Origin: JARRQJ01 sp963810615
Lineage (GTDB): Bacteria; Pseudomonadota; Gammaproteobacteria; DRLM01
Direction: 5' to 3'
Assembly (NCBI GenBank): GCA_963810615.1
Contig: CAWEOA010000008.1
Location: 434,001-498,000, forward strand
Length of the DNA stretch: 64,000 nt
Shown: positions 7,853 to 16,852 of the stretch, in pieces
Numbering within the stretch: the first letter of the stretch is position 1
Layout: each line of letters opens with the position of its first letter
Made by a program: the position numbers and the translations under genes
The notes under the pieces: generated by a model
Databases searched by the model: none
What the model saw: only the letters and a program-made list of their open reading frames with translations
What the model was told of the DNA's origin: nothing

Positions 7853-9025
7853 ATGAAAGCTAAAGACCGCCGCCTGGCGGAGTTAAAGATATCCATTCCC
7901 GAAGTGCTGCCGGAAGAGGCCTTGGCCTTACAGAAGCAAGGGGCGGTGTTGCTGGATGTCCGCGAGGCGGACGAAGTGGCCGGCGGCAGTCCCAAGGATG
8001 CCGTGCGGATGGGGCGTGGTTTTCTGGAACTGCGCATCGAAGAGGCCGTGCCGGAAATGGACCGACCCTTGTTGGTGATGTGTGCCGGCGGGGTGCGTTC
8101 CCTGTTTGCCGCCGAGACCTTGAAGCAGCTCGGCTATCAGGATGTGAAGTCGGTGGCGGGCGGTTTCAATCGCTGGAAAAATAACGGACTGCCTTTCGAA
8201 ACGCCGCGGGTCCTGGATGCCGATGCCCGTGAACGCTATGCGCGCCATTTGCTACTGCCCGAGATCGGTGAGGCGGGTCAGCTGAAGCTGATGGCGAGCC
8301 GGGTGCTGTTGATCGGGGCCGGCGGTTTGGGTTCGCCGTCCGCCCTTTATTTAGCGGCGGCCGGTGTGGGTACGCTGGGCTTGGTCGATCATGATGTGGT
8401 GGACCGCAGCAATTTGCAGCGGCAGATTCTCCATACCGAAGCGCGCGTCGACACGCCGAAAGTCGCCTCGGCGCGAGAGGCGTTGGAGTCGCTCAATCCG
8501 CGCGTCAAGATCGTGGGTTATGAGACCCGTCTCGATAGCAGCAATGTCGAGGAGATCTTCGCCAATTACGACGTGGTGGTGGACGGTTCCGACAATCTGC
8601 CCACCCGCTATTTAATCAACGATGCCTGCGTGAAATTGGGTATTCCCAATATTCATGCCGCCGTTTACCGCTTTGAGGGGCAAATTACCGTGTTCTGGCC
8701 GGGCTATGAAAAGCGCCGCGGGGGCTGTTATCGCTGCATGTTTCCCGAACCGCCGCCGCCTGAATCGGCGCCTTCCTGCGCGGAGATAGGTGTGTTGGGT
8801 GTATTGCCCGGTGTGCTCGGCGTACTACAAGCCGTGGAGACCATCAAGGTATTGCTCGGGCTGGGTGACCCGCTGGTCGGCAAGATGCTTTATTACGACG
8901 CGCTGCAAGGGGCGTTCAATCAGTTCAAGCTGGCCCGCAATACCGAGTGTCGGGTGTGCGGCGATAACGCCAGCTTCAGTGGCTACGACGATTACGCGCA
9001 GGTTTGCAGCACTTCATCGTCTTGA
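7853..9025 (+). CDS. moeB: Rhodanese-MoeB fusion (ThiF/HesA-type adenylyltransferase)
   Basis: From the ATG at 7853 the protein has 390 residues: an N-terminal rhodanese domain (about 15-115, loop CAGGVRS, Cys77) followed by an E1-like domain (about 125-385). The latter shows the ATP loop GAGGLGS (155-161), DHDVVDRSNLQRQ, a likely catalytic Cys309 and zinc pairs C292/C295 and C366/C369. It should adenylate the C-terminal Gly-Gly of MoaD or another ubiquitin-like sulfur carrier, with the rhodanese part supplying sulfur. The ATG at 7853 has an AAAGG site 8 nt upstream; in-frame GTG 7802 and ATG 7811 are less supported. A second, unfused moeB lies at 29646-30434. Confidence 0.9.
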   Translation: MKAKDRRLAELKISIPEVLPEEALALQKQGAVLLDVREADEVAGGSPKDAVRMGRGFLELRIEEAVPEMDRPLLVMCAGGVRSLFAAETLKQLGYQDVKSVAGGFNRWKNNGLPFETPRVLDADARERYARHLLLPEIGEAGQLKLMASRVLLIGAGGLGSPSALYLAAAGVGTLGLVDHDVVDRSNLQRQILHTEARVDTPKVASAREALESLNPRVKIVGYETRLDSSNVEEIFANYDVVVDGSDNLPTRYLINDACVKLGIPNIHAAVYRFEGQITVFWPGYEKRRGGCYRCMFPEPPPPESAPSCAEIGVLGVLPGVLGVLQAVETIKVLLGLGDPLVGKMLYYDALQGAFNQFKLARNTECRVCGDNASFSGYDDYAQVCSTSSS

Positions 9026-9056
9026 ATCCCTGTTGCGATTTCCAATCCGCGCGTGA

Positions 9057-9575
9057 TTAAAGCATTCCAAACAGCCCGCTCGCAGTAAAGTCCGGGCTCA
9101 GGTCGCTGGGTATCAGGATCATGGGGATGCCATGCCCCGGCCAGATGCTGAGTTCATAACCGATTAAAACTACGTAGATGCTGAATACCGAGTAAATCAG
9201 GTGACGGATACGTATGCGATTGAGCAGGGTGACATGATGATGGCTTACCAGAATTACCAGGCAGATTGCCGTTAAACCTAATTTTACCCCTATAAATAAA
9301 GTCACGCTTTTCCGGATGAGCATGTCCATAAAGCCGTTGACTTCCACGGCGCCGTCCCACAGCAATTGCAGGGTGTTATGTGCATCCGCAAAACATAGAA
9401 ACAGGGTCGCCAACGTGATGTAAAGCAAGTGAGGGTGATGCCAATCCAGGTTGAGTGCAGGGTTGGAGGTATCGCTGTCGCGCCGATGTTGCCGTCTTCT
9501 GCCGCGGAGGCCGTGAATATTAAGCCACGGATGGGCATGGGTCTGGCGACGGTCAACATTGTATCGCTTTGGCAT
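9057..9575 (-). CDS. Small hypothetical membrane protein (DUF5658-like)
   Basis: From the ATG at 9575 the product has 172 residues. This start follows a clear GGAGG ribosome binding site; a longer frame begins at 9650. A basic, histidine- and arginine-rich N-terminal segment (about 1-45) precedes three or four hydrophobic segments (LLYITLATLFLCF, SVTLFIGVKLGLTAICLVIL, LIYSVFSIYVVLIGYEL). The layout resembles DUF5658 membrane proteins, whose function is not known. It converges on the rhodanese-moeB gene, ending 31 bp away, with no operon partner. The function is not inferable from sequence alone. Confidence 0.65.
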   Translation of the reverse strand: MPKRYNVDRRQTHAHPWLNIHGLRGRRRQHRRDSDTSNPALNLDWHHPHLLYITLATLFLCFADAHNTLQLLWDGAVEVNGFMDMLIRKSVTLFIGVKLGLTAICLVILVSHHHVTLLNRIRIRHLIYSVFSIYVVLIGYELSIWPGHGIPMILIPSDLSPDFTASGLFGML

Positions 9576-9866
9576 TTTGGAGCCTCCGAGTGAGTATAAA
9601 GGGGTCACAGCAATACTCATGCCCGTCTTGTAAATATCAATATAAATCAATTAGTAAAAAATGATGGCGGGGCTCCGTGGCGGCTATTTGTAAAGCCGTC
9701 CGACAAGCTTAAGCGTAAGCGAACTGTAATCCCATCGACTGGGAGCGCTTCCTTTAACTCAAGGGGTTGCGGCCGATAACTAAGATAGTTAGATCTAATG
9801 GCGGCGAGCTCAGCCGCCTATTCCTTCCAGGATGGAAGGTGGTTAATCAGCAAGAGGGGCCAGTTG

Positions 9867-11264
9867 ATGGCGATAGCCGAGAGAGTCAAATCCTATCTCG
9901 ATAAGAGGCGCATCATCTACGATGTTCATGAATACGTTTCTTTCATGTCATTGCTGCAGGCGGCGGAGCTGGGAGGAATTTCACCCGAGTCCATAGCCAA
10001 GGGCGTTGTGCTCAAGGATGAGCTTGGTTTGCTGTTGGTGATTTTACCCGCCACCCATGCGGTCGATGCGGACGCCTTGAGCAAGATATTGCATCGCAAG
10101 GTGGAGTTGGCCGATGAAGAGCAAATCAAGGCGCTATTCCCGGATTGCCTACCCCGTTTTGTTGCACCCATAGGTGAAGCCTATGGTGTCAGGACGATCG
10201 TCGATGATTCTCTGGTCGGGGCGGCAACCGTATATTTTTCCGCCGGAGATGCGTCATGTCTGATAGAAATCAGCGGTAAAGATTTTTTTGGTTTCCTGGG
10301 CAATGCTCGATTGGCGAGAGATTTTGCGAGTCCGGTGATGGCCGAAAAAGCTACAGATCAGCCCGATGCCGCGACGGAAAGTGAAAAGACCGAGCCCGAT
10401 GCCTTAAGCGAAATCAAACGGCGTGTTCAGCAGATCAAGGATCTACCGGCACTACCGCAGATGGCGCAGAAAATTATAGAACTGCGCATGGATCCCAATG
10501 CCAACGTGGAAATGCTCGCCAAGTTGGTGGAGTTGGATCCCAGCCTGGCCGCACAGGTGATTCGTTATGCGCGATCGCCTTTTTTTTCCTACCAGGGGAA
10601 GATCGATTCCATACACACCGCCATCTCGCGAGTGCTGGGTTTCGAAATGGTAATGAATCTGGCGCTGGGGATTGCCACCGCCCAGCCGTTTAAGATTCCG
10701 TCCATCGGTCCCTTGGGATTAAACGCCTTCTGGCGTCATGCAACGTACAGCGCCGCCTTGGTTCAGGCGCTCGGTCGGGAACTGCCTTCATCGTCACGTC
10801 CCCCGGCGGGACTCAGCTACCTCGCCGGTCTGTTGCATAACTTCGGACACCTGTTGCTGGGACATTTATTCAAGCGTGAGTATTGCATTTTGAGCAATTT
10901 GGCCAGCGATCATCCCGATGTCCCGCTCATCGATCATGAGCGTGCCGTCCTGGGTATCGAGCATGGGGAGTTGGGGGCTTGGTTGCTGGAACAGTGGAAT
11001 ATGCCGGAAGAGATCATCGTCGCTGTACGCGAGCATCATCGCGAGGATTATGACGGTCCCCATGCGGTGTATTCGCGCCTGGTTTTGATCGCCGATCGTA
11101 TGCTGAGTGGCCTGGACATGGGTGACGCCACCACCAATGACTTGCCCGCCCATCTCCTGGATACCTTAGGTCTTAAAGAAATTCAAACCGTGATGGTGAT
11201 GGGGCGGATCCTGGAGGGGATGACGGATTTAAATGCCATGGCGCGGGCCTTGGCTGCCGCATAA
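9867..11264 (+). CDS. YbaK/aminoacyl-tRNA deacylase-like domain fused to an HDOD domain
   Basis: The ATG at 9867 has an AAGAGGGG site 7 nt upstream and gives 465 residues. Residues about 5-150 form a YbaK/ProRS-INS-like domain (start YDVHEYVSFMSLLQAAEL, then IAKGVVLKD and an FFGFLGNARL end), a fold that removes wrong amino acids from tRNA. After an acidic linker (155-185) comes an HDOD domain (about 188-400; LPALPQMAQKIIELRMDPNA, ELDPSLAAQVIRYARSPFF, GLLHNFGHLLLGH). HDOD domains are HD-like output modules of signalling proteins, mostly non-hydrolytic. The fusion suggests a regulatory protein rather than an editing enzyme, but the signal is unknown. Confidence 0.85.
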   Translation: MAIAERVKSYLDKRRIIYDVHEYVSFMSLLQAAELGGISPESIAKGVVLKDELGLLLVILPATHAVDADALSKILHRKVELADEEQIKALFPDCLPRFVAPIGEAYGVRTIVDDSLVGAATVYFSAGDASCLIEISGKDFFGFLGNARLARDFASPVMAEKATDQPDAATESEKTEPDALSEIKRRVQQIKDLPALPQMAQKIIELRMDPNANVEMLAKLVELDPSLAAQVIRYARSPFFSYQGKIDSIHTAISRVLGFEMVMNLALGIATAQPFKIPSIGPLGLNAFWRHATYSAALVQALGRELPSSSRPPAGLSYLAGLLHNFGHLLLGHLFKREYCILSNLASDHPDVPLIDHERAVLGIEHGELGAWLLEQWNMPEEIIVAVREHHREDYDGPHAVYSRLVLIADRMLSGLDMGDATTNDLPAHLLDTLGLKEIQTVMVMGRILEGMTDLNAMARALAAA

Positions 11265-11562
11265 ACTTCAATTTTTTCAAACGATTAAAATTTTCATATT
11301 CGGGTCAGGATTGTTCATATTCAGGTCATCCTGCCCGCCGCCGCCGGCGATTTTTCTATATTTCATAAGTGCATACAGTTCTTCCCCCTTGCCCGACTCC
11401 GGGCCGGTGCTTGAGGCCTGTTTCGCGCCCGTAGACTGCCGGATCAGGCAATAATTTTATTTATATCAATATGCTATGAAGTGAGCGGCGACGGGCGCCA
11501 ACTTGTCGTCGTGTACATTCGCTAATTTGCTAGAATGCCGGTAAGCCTGAAAAACGAAAGCA
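11265..11562. other. Intergenic stretch with a short direct repeat
   Basis: About 300 bp without a gene. TTCATATTCGGGTCA (11293-11307) is repeated 21 bp later as TTCATATTCAGGTCA (11314-11328), 14 of 15 bases identical. The spacing of two helical turns could suit a dimeric regulator, but no known site was recognised. Confidence 0.4.
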
Positions 11563-11940
11563 ATGGGCATGACGCAGACTACCGGATCAGATTTCGATTT
11601 CGAGGAATGGGCCTCATTGGCAAAGACCGATCCTGCGGCCTTCGAAGCCAGGCGCGAGGAAGCCATCGCTCAGTTGATCGACGGGGCCACACCCCGCATG
11701 CAGACCCGCTTGCGGGGTTTGCAGTGGCGCATCGATATGGACAGGCGCCGTTCAAGCAATCCGCTGTCGTCCTGCATGAAAATTTTCAATCAAATGTGGA
11801 CGTCGGTATACGGCGAAAGAGGTTTGTTAGATGCCCTCCACGGCTTCGATTGCGGGCCTCTGCCCGAGCGTTCCCCCGCGGATGTGCTGAATCTCGATCG
11901 GAGCCATGCCGATCACAAGGATAGTCGTACTTATCCTTGA
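11563..11940 (+). CDS. DUF3135 domain-containing protein
   Basis: The 125-residue protein matches the small gammaproteobacterial DUF3135 family: FDFEEWASLAKTDPAAFEARR near the N-terminus, then LIDGATPRMQTRLRGLQWRID and NPLSSCMKIFNQMW. It is soluble and charged, with no signal peptide or metal motif. The function of the family is unknown. It could start at the internal ATG at 11569 instead, two codons later. It stands alone, with about 300 bp before and 140 bp after it. Confidence 0.8.
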   Translation: MGMTQTTGSDFDFEEWASLAKTDPAAFEARREEAIAQLIDGATPRMQTRLRGLQWRIDMDRRRSSNPLSSCMKIFNQMWTSVYGERGLLDALHGFDCGPLPERSPADVLNLDRSHADHKDSRTYP

Positions 11941-12083
11941 GATGTCTACCTGAGTTATCATCCACCGTTCTAAACTTGTTTATTCATTGTGTGCCAGCGG
12001 AACTTGTCAGGACTTGTGCCTGCAAGATCGTCTCGGGGTCTGTTAACAGCCCCTAGAATCAGCCAAGGGATTGGTCACGGCTA

Positions 12084-12908
12084 ATGCACGAATTACTTCA
12101 GAATCCTGCGATTCAAGCCGGCATCCTCCCTTTTGGCGTGGCGCTGCTGCTGGGACTGATACTCAATCGTCTCGGTTGGTATTGGGCGGGTTTGGCCTTG
12201 CTGGGTGGCTTTATCGCCACGGTGTACGTGGTGGCCGGTTTTCAATTTCAGCCCTGGACCAGTACCCGCAAGCTCATCGCCTTGGGATTGGCTGCGGGGG
12301 GTGTGGGCTTGCTGCTGGATATCTATCCCTGGAGTCGGCGATGGTTGCCGGTAGTGTTGTTCATTGCGGCGGGCGTGGCGGCGTTGTGGTTGAGCTGGCC
12401 GGTACTGAAACGCCGTGAAGGACTGGAGTTGTGGTCGCTGGGCATTGGCAGCGTGTTATTCAGCGCTTGGTGCGCTGCGTCTATGGAATCGTTGCGCGCC
12501 AAGCCCGGATTGGCCAGCAGCGCCGCGGTGGCCCTGGGATTCGGCACCGGTGCGGTGGTGTTGTTAGGCGCCTCGGCATTATTGGGTGAATTGGGCATTG
12601 CGCTCGGTGCGGCGGCGGGGGCCTTGTGGTTATTGGTCGCCGCAAGCCGCAAGACCCAGCTGGGGTCGTTGGCCATGCTGCCGGCCGGCTTGTTGTGCGG
12701 CTTGATCGGCATTGCCGGTCATGTCTACGCCAAAGCACCGTGGTATAGTCTGGCCATGCTGGCCTTGGTCCCCGTGTGTGTTCGTGTACCAGCACCGTCG
12801 CAGTGGCCCCGTTGGGTACAGATGTTCACGCCAATCATCCTTGCAAGTGCGCCGGCCGCCATTGCGGTGTGGCTGGTGTGGCGGGTAGCAGGCGGGGTGC
12901 CGCTTTAA
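12084..12908 (+). CDS. Unknown polytopic membrane protein
   Basis: The 274-residue product is almost wholly hydrophobic, with about nine predicted membrane helices and many Gly, Ala, Leu and Trp residues. Short loops carry SWPVLKRREG and AASRKTQLG. I do not recognise a family; it has no catalytic or transporter motif that I can name. It lies 34 bp upstream of a YceI gene on the same strand, so the two may be co-transcribed. YceI proteins are sometimes paired with cytochrome b561-type membrane proteins, but the heme-ligand histidines of that family are not evident here (His2 is the only histidine before the last third). Confidence 0.65.
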   Translation: MHELLQNPAIQAGILPFGVALLLGLILNRLGWYWAGLALLGGFIATVYVVAGFQFQPWTSTRKLIALGLAAGGVGLLLDIYPWSRRWLPVVLFIAAGVAALWLSWPVLKRREGLELWSLGIGSVLFSAWCAASMESLRAKPGLASSAAVALGFGTGAVVLLGASALLGELGIALGAAAGALWLLVAASRKTQLGSLAMLPAGLLCGLIGIAGHVYAKAPWYSLAMLALVPVCVRVPAPSQWPRWVQMFTPIILASAPAAIAVWLVWRVAGGVPL

Positions 12909-12942
12909 AAACATCAATCGTTAAATTAACAGGAGGTTGAAA

Positions 12943-13530
12943 ATGCGAAAGATCGTCAGTGCCCTTGTGTTTGCCGTATTACCCTTTTCCGCCATGGCGG
13001 CGGATTCCTTTACCATCGATCCGCTACATACCTTTCCCAATTTCACTATCGATCACCTCGGCTTTTCCACCATGCACGGTCGCTTCGGGAAAACCTCGGG
13101 AAAATTGACGGTGGACGAGGCCAAGCATAGCGGCTCGGTGGAAGTAGTGATCGATGCCGCGTCGGTGAGTACCGGCTTTATCAAACGCGATGATCACCTG
13201 CGCTCGCCGGATTTTCTCAATGCGACAGAGTTTCCCGAGATCACCTATAAATCCTCCAAGGTGACCATCAAGGGCGAGCCTTCCAAAGGCGATGCGACGG
13301 CGGTGGTGGACGGCGACCTCACCATCTCCGGTGTCACCAAGCCGGTCACCCTGCATGTGAGACGCATGCATTGCGGCATCAATCCCATGGATCCCAAGAA
13401 ACAACAGTATCGTTGCGGCTTCGATGCCGATGCCAAGATCAAGCGTTCCGATTTTGGCGTGAAATTCGGCCTGCCGGCGATCGGCGACGAGATGAATCTC
13501 GATCTCGAGGTGGAAGCGGTTCGCGATTGA
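12943..13530 (+). CDS. YceI-family periplasmic lipid-binding protein
   Basis: From the ATG at 12943, 6 nt after a perfect AGGAGG (12931-12936), the product has 195 residues. A signal peptide (1-20, ending AMA) precedes a YceI lipocalin-like barrel with DSFTIDPLHTFPNFTIDHLG, KRDDHLRSPDFLNATEFPEI and the late FGVKFGLPAIGDEM. YceI proteins bind isoprenoids or similar lipids in the periplasm. A TTG at 12937 is in frame but overlaps the ribosome binding site. A hairpin terminator lies directly downstream. Confidence 0.92.
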   Translation: MRKIVSALVFAVLPFSAMAADSFTIDPLHTFPNFTIDHLGFSTMHGRFGKTSGKLTVDEAKHSGSVEVVIDAASVSTGFIKRDDHLRSPDFLNATEFPEITYKSSKVTIKGEPSKGDATAVVDGDLTISGVTKPVTLHVRRMHCGINPMDPKKQQYRCGFDADAKIKRSDFGVKFGLPAIGDEMNLDLEVEAVRD

Positions 13531-13541
13531 GTTTTTACTGA

Positions 13542-13590
13542 AGCGAGGGGTAGGCGGCACTACAGTACCTTCCTTACCCCTCGCTCTTTT
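13542..13590 (+). terminator. Intrinsic terminator downstream of the YceI gene
   Basis: An 11-bp perfect stem, AGCGAGGGGTA (13542-13552) with TACCCCTCGCT (13575-13585), has a 22-nt loop and is followed by CTTTT. It overlaps the 3' end of the convergent rsmA gene (stop at 13574-13576). Confidence 0.7.
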
Positions 13591-14374
13591 CATGTCTTAC
13601 GGCATTGCTCAGCAGCGCGTAATCGGCCAGGCTCAAGGTCTCGGGCCTGCGCATCGGATCGATGGCGAGTGATGCAATCTGTTCCGCGGTCAATAATCCC
13701 TTGAGGGCGTTGCGCAAGGTCTTGCGCCGCTGCGAAAAGGCCTGGTTCACCAAACCGGCAAAGCATTTCTCGTCGTTCACTTGAACCGGGGCCTGGCGGT
13801 GCGGGGTGAGCTTGACCACCGCGGATTCCACCTTGGGCGCCGGTTTGAATGCGCCGGGACCCACGTTAAACAGTAATTCCACAGTGCAACGCCATTGCAC
13901 CATGATGCTGAGCCGGCCGTAGTCTTCCGTGTTCGGCGCCGCGGCCATGCGTTCCGCCACCTCTTTTTGCAGCATGAAATGCATGTCGCGGATGACGTGC
14001 AGTTGCTTGAGGAGGTGGAAGATCAGCGGCGTGGAGATGTTATAGGGGAGGTTGCCTATCACCCGCAATGCGTGCTCCGAAGCGAGGGAGGTGAAGTCGA
14101 ATTTCAGAACATCCAGATTGTGAATGTGCAACTCGCCGTAGCCCTCGCAGGATTCCTGGAGCAGTGGAATGATATCTCTGTCGATCTCCACCACATCCAG
14201 CCGGCCCGCGGCCGCCAGCAAGGGACGGGTGAGGGCGCCCAGGCCCGGACCGATTTCCACCACATGTTCTCCGACATGGGGATCGATGGCGCGGACGATG
14301 CGCTCGATGACGGCAGGGTCGTGCAGGAAATTTTGTCCGAAGCGCTTGCGCGGCCGGTGACCGGTATTCAGCAT
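13574..14374 (-). CDS. rsmA: 16S rRNA dimethyladenosine transferase RsmA (KsgA)
   Basis: RsmA dimethylates two adjacent adenosines in the 3' hairpin of 16S rRNA during small-subunit assembly, using S-adenosylmethionine. The 266-residue protein shows RKRFGQNFLHD at the N-terminus, the SAM-binding motif VEIGPGLGALT (about 39-49) and the catalytic NLPYNIS (107-113). It ends after the usual C-terminal helical domain. It lies one base from pdxA in the run lptD-surA-pdxA-rsmA, so translation is probably coupled. The usual next gene apaG is absent here, and apaH lies 45 kb away. Confidence 0.97.
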   Translation of the reverse strand: MLNTGHRPRKRFGQNFLHDPAVIERIVRAIDPHVGEHVVEIGPGLGALTRPLLAAAGRLDVVEIDRDIIPLLQESCEGYGELHIHNLDVLKFDFTSLASEHALRVIGNLPYNISTPLIFHLLKQLHVIRDMHFMLQKEVAERMAAAPNTEDYGRLSIMVQWRCTVELLFNVGPGAFKPAPKVESAVVKLTPHRQAPVQVNDEKCFAGLVNQAFSQRRKTLRNALKGLLTAEQIASLAIDPMRRPETLSLADYALLSNAVRHEKSEG

Positions 14375-14375
14375 C

Positions 14376-15398
14376 TCAGGCGGCCCCGCTGCGGTGGCTG
14401 ATCTCGGCGGCGAGGCTCAGTGCCGCCTCCAGGCTCTGGCAGTCGGCTTGGCCGCTGCCGGCCAGTTCCAGGGCGGTGCCGTGGTCTACCGAAGTGCGGA
14501 GGATGGGCAGGCCCAGGGTGATATTGACCGCATTACCGAAACCCTTGTATTTCAGCACCGGCAGGCCTTGGTCATGATACATGGCGAGTACCGCGTCGGC
14601 CTGATCGAGATATTTGGGGATGAACAGGGTATCGGCCGGCAATGGTCCGGTGAGGGACAGGCCCTCGCCGCGCAAGCGCTGCAGCAACGGCTCGATGATC
14701 TCCTGTTCTTCCCGGCCGAGATGACCGCCTTCTCCGGCATGGGGATTGAGGCCGCACACCAGGATGCGCGGCTGGGCGATGCCGAAGCGCACCCGCAGGT
14801 CATGATGCAGGATGCGGATCACGCCTTCCAGGTGCGACGCGGTGATGGCGGCGCTGACCTCCTTGAGGGGCAGGTGGGTGGTGGCGAGCGCCACCCGCAG
14901 TCCTGCCGTGAGCAGCATCATGACGACTTGCGGGGTGTTGGTGAGCTCGGCGAGAAATTCGGTGTGTCCGGAAAACGGCATGCCCGCATTGTTGATGACC
15001 GCCTTATTGACGGGGCCGGTGACCAGGGCGGAGCACAGTCGATCCTGGCAGGCGCGCACGGCGATGCGCAGGCTGTCGAGGACATAGGGGGCATTGGCGG
15101 CATCGAGCTTGCCGCAGGTGACGGGCTTGCGCAGTTCGAGCGGCATGATCTTGAGGGTGCCGCGACGCTGCGCGCCGGGGGCGTGTCCCATCTGCACGGG
15201 TTCCAGCTGTAGCGGCAGGCTTAACCGGGCGGCGCGTGCCTCAAGCAGCGCCGGATCGGCCACCACTACCAATTCGGCGGCGTGAGGCTGCTGGGCGAGT
15301 GCGATACACAGGTCAGGACCGATGCCGGCGGGTTCGCCGGGGGTGATGATGATGCGCGGCGTGCTTGCCGGGGTGGTGCTGTTATCCAAGGCGGCCAT
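14376..15398 (-). CDS. pdxA: 4-hydroxythreonine-4-phosphate dehydrogenase PdxA
   Basis: PdxA oxidises 4-phosphohydroxy-threonine in the DXP-dependent pyridoxal phosphate pathway. The 340-residue protein has PRIIITPGEPAGIGPDL at the N-terminus, ALVTGPVNKAVIN and SGHTEFLAEL in the middle and the metal and substrate motif YHDQGLPVLKYKGF near the C-terminus. Length and motifs are typical. It follows surA by 52 bp and precedes rsmA directly. Confidence 0.97.
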   Translation of the reverse strand: MAALDNSTTPASTPRIIITPGEPAGIGPDLCIALAQQPHAAELVVVADPALLEARAARLSLPLQLEPVQMGHAPGAQRRGTLKIMPLELRKPVTCGKLDAANAPYVLDSLRIAVRACQDRLCSALVTGPVNKAVINNAGMPFSGHTEFLAELTNTPQVVMMLLTAGLRVALATTHLPLKEVSAAITASHLEGVIRILHHDLRVRFGIAQPRILVCGLNPHAGEGGHLGREEQEIIEPLLQRLRGEGLSLTGPLPADTLFIPKYLDQADAVLAMYHDQGLPVLKYKGFGNAVNITLGLPILRTSVDHGTALELAGSGQADCQSLEAALSLAAEISHRSGAA

Positions 15399-15450
15399 AG
15401 CTGTGCTCAGCGCGACTGTGCGTGGCGCAGACCCTCAAGCTTAGACCCGG

Positions 15451-16761
15451 TCATGGCTTGCCCAGGCGATTTTCGATATAGGCATCATCGCGTAGCCGGG
15501 CCAGCCATGACTGCAATTCTTCTTCGATCTTGCGCTTGCGGAGGGCATCTCTTGCCTGGCTGCGGATGAAGGCATCGGTGTCGTCATGGCGTCGTCTGTC
15601 CAGGACCTGGACAATGTGCCAGCCGAAGCCGGTCTTAAAAGGTTCGCTGATCTCACCAGTCGCCAGCTTATCCATCTGCGTCTGGAAGTTGGGCACCATT
15701 TCCCCGGGATTGACCCAACCGAGATCGCCGCCGTTATTGGCGGATGCGGTATCGTTGGAGTATTGATGAGCCAGTGTCGCGAAGTCGGCGCCGCCCTTGA
15801 TTTGCTGCTTGATATCCTTTAAGCGCGCCTGCGCGGCGGCGTCGCTGGTCAGCTCATCGGTGCGGATCAGGATATGGCGGGCGTGGGTCTGGGTGACGAT
15901 GTGGCGCTGCGCGTCGCGCTGCTCCAAGAGCTTGATGATATGGAATCCGCTGGGGCTGCGGATCAGGTCGCTGACATCGCCGGTCTTCATGTGGGTAACC
16001 GTGTCGACGAACAGGGTGGGCAATTCCCCCGCCTTGCGCCAGCCGAGATCGCCCCCCTGCAGGGCTTGCTGGCCGTCCGATACCGCAATCGCCGTCTCCT
16101 GGAAGTCGGCGCCCGCACGCAATTTCTTCAACACATCTTCAGCCCGCTGGTGCGCGGCCTGAATCCGTTCGGAGGAGGAGGCATCCGGCACGGCGATTAG
16201 GATATGGGCAAGATGATATTCGGCGCCGGTGTTGCCCTGGGCGCGCTGGGTGGCCAGGAAGTTATCGATCTCCTGTTCCGTGACCATGATGCGGTCGGTG
16301 ACCTGACGCTGCTGCACGCGGCTGATGAGGATTTCCCGGCGGATGTCTTCGCGAAAGGTGGCGAAATCGTAGCCTTCCTTTTCCAGCACGTTGCGAAATT
16401 CGGTCAGGGACAGTTTGTTGTCCCCGGCAATGCGCTCGATGGTGCGGTTGAGGGTCTCGTCATCCACGCGGATGCCGTTTTGATCGGCCAATTGCAGTTG
16501 CAGGCTGGCGAGGATCATCCTATCCAACACCTGTTTCTTCAGCACCGCATCGGGCGGTATGGGAGACGACTGGTTTTTAAGCTGCTCCTTGATGGAGTGC
16601 AGGCGGGTGTCCAGTTCGGTGCCGGTAATGACGTCATCGTTGACCACGGCGACGATTTTATCCACGGGCTCCAGCGGGGCCGGCGCGGTGTCGGCAGAGG
16701 CCGTGGTATACGGCAGCGCGCTGCACAGCCAGAAAAAACATAGGGAAAGGATACGGAGCAT
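15451..16761 (-). CDS. surA: Periplasmic chaperone/peptidyl-prolyl isomerase SurA
   Basis: SurA escorts outer-membrane proteins, LptD included, across the periplasm. From the ATG at 16761 the product has 436 residues: signal peptide 1-22 (ending ASA), an N-terminal chaperone domain starting KIVAVVNDDVITGTELD, and two parvulin domains (HILIAVPDAS..., then ARHILIRTDE...), each with a GGDLGW motif. A longer frame opens at 16884 but would put 41 residues ahead of the signal peptide and overlap lptD, so 16761 is preferred. lptD lies 91 bp upstream. Confidence 0.96.
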   Translation of the reverse strand: MLRILSLCFFWLCSALPYTTASADTAPAPLEPVDKIVAVVNDDVITGTELDTRLHSIKEQLKNQSSPIPPDAVLKKQVLDRMILASLQLQLADQNGIRVDDETLNRTIERIAGDNKLSLTEFRNVLEKEGYDFATFREDIRREILISRVQQRQVTDRIMVTEQEIDNFLATQRAQGNTGAEYHLAHILIAVPDASSSERIQAAHQRAEDVLKKLRAGADFQETAIAVSDGQQALQGGDLGWRKAGELPTLFVDTVTHMKTGDVSDLIRSPSGFHIIKLLEQRDAQRHIVTQTHARHILIRTDELTSDAAAQARLKDIKQQIKGGADFATLAHQYSNDTASANNGGDLGWVNPGEMVPNFQTQMDKLATGEISEPFKTGFGWHIVQVLDRRRHDDTDAFIRSQARDALRKRKIEEELQSWLARLRDDAYIENRLGKP

Positions 16762-16852
16762 AAGCGGTGTTACTTCCTCATCGGGCAGTGATTGAGACCG
16801 GCGGTGTCGAGTCGAGTTCCGCGCATCAGGCTGCCGTTTCGGCGGCGGTTCT

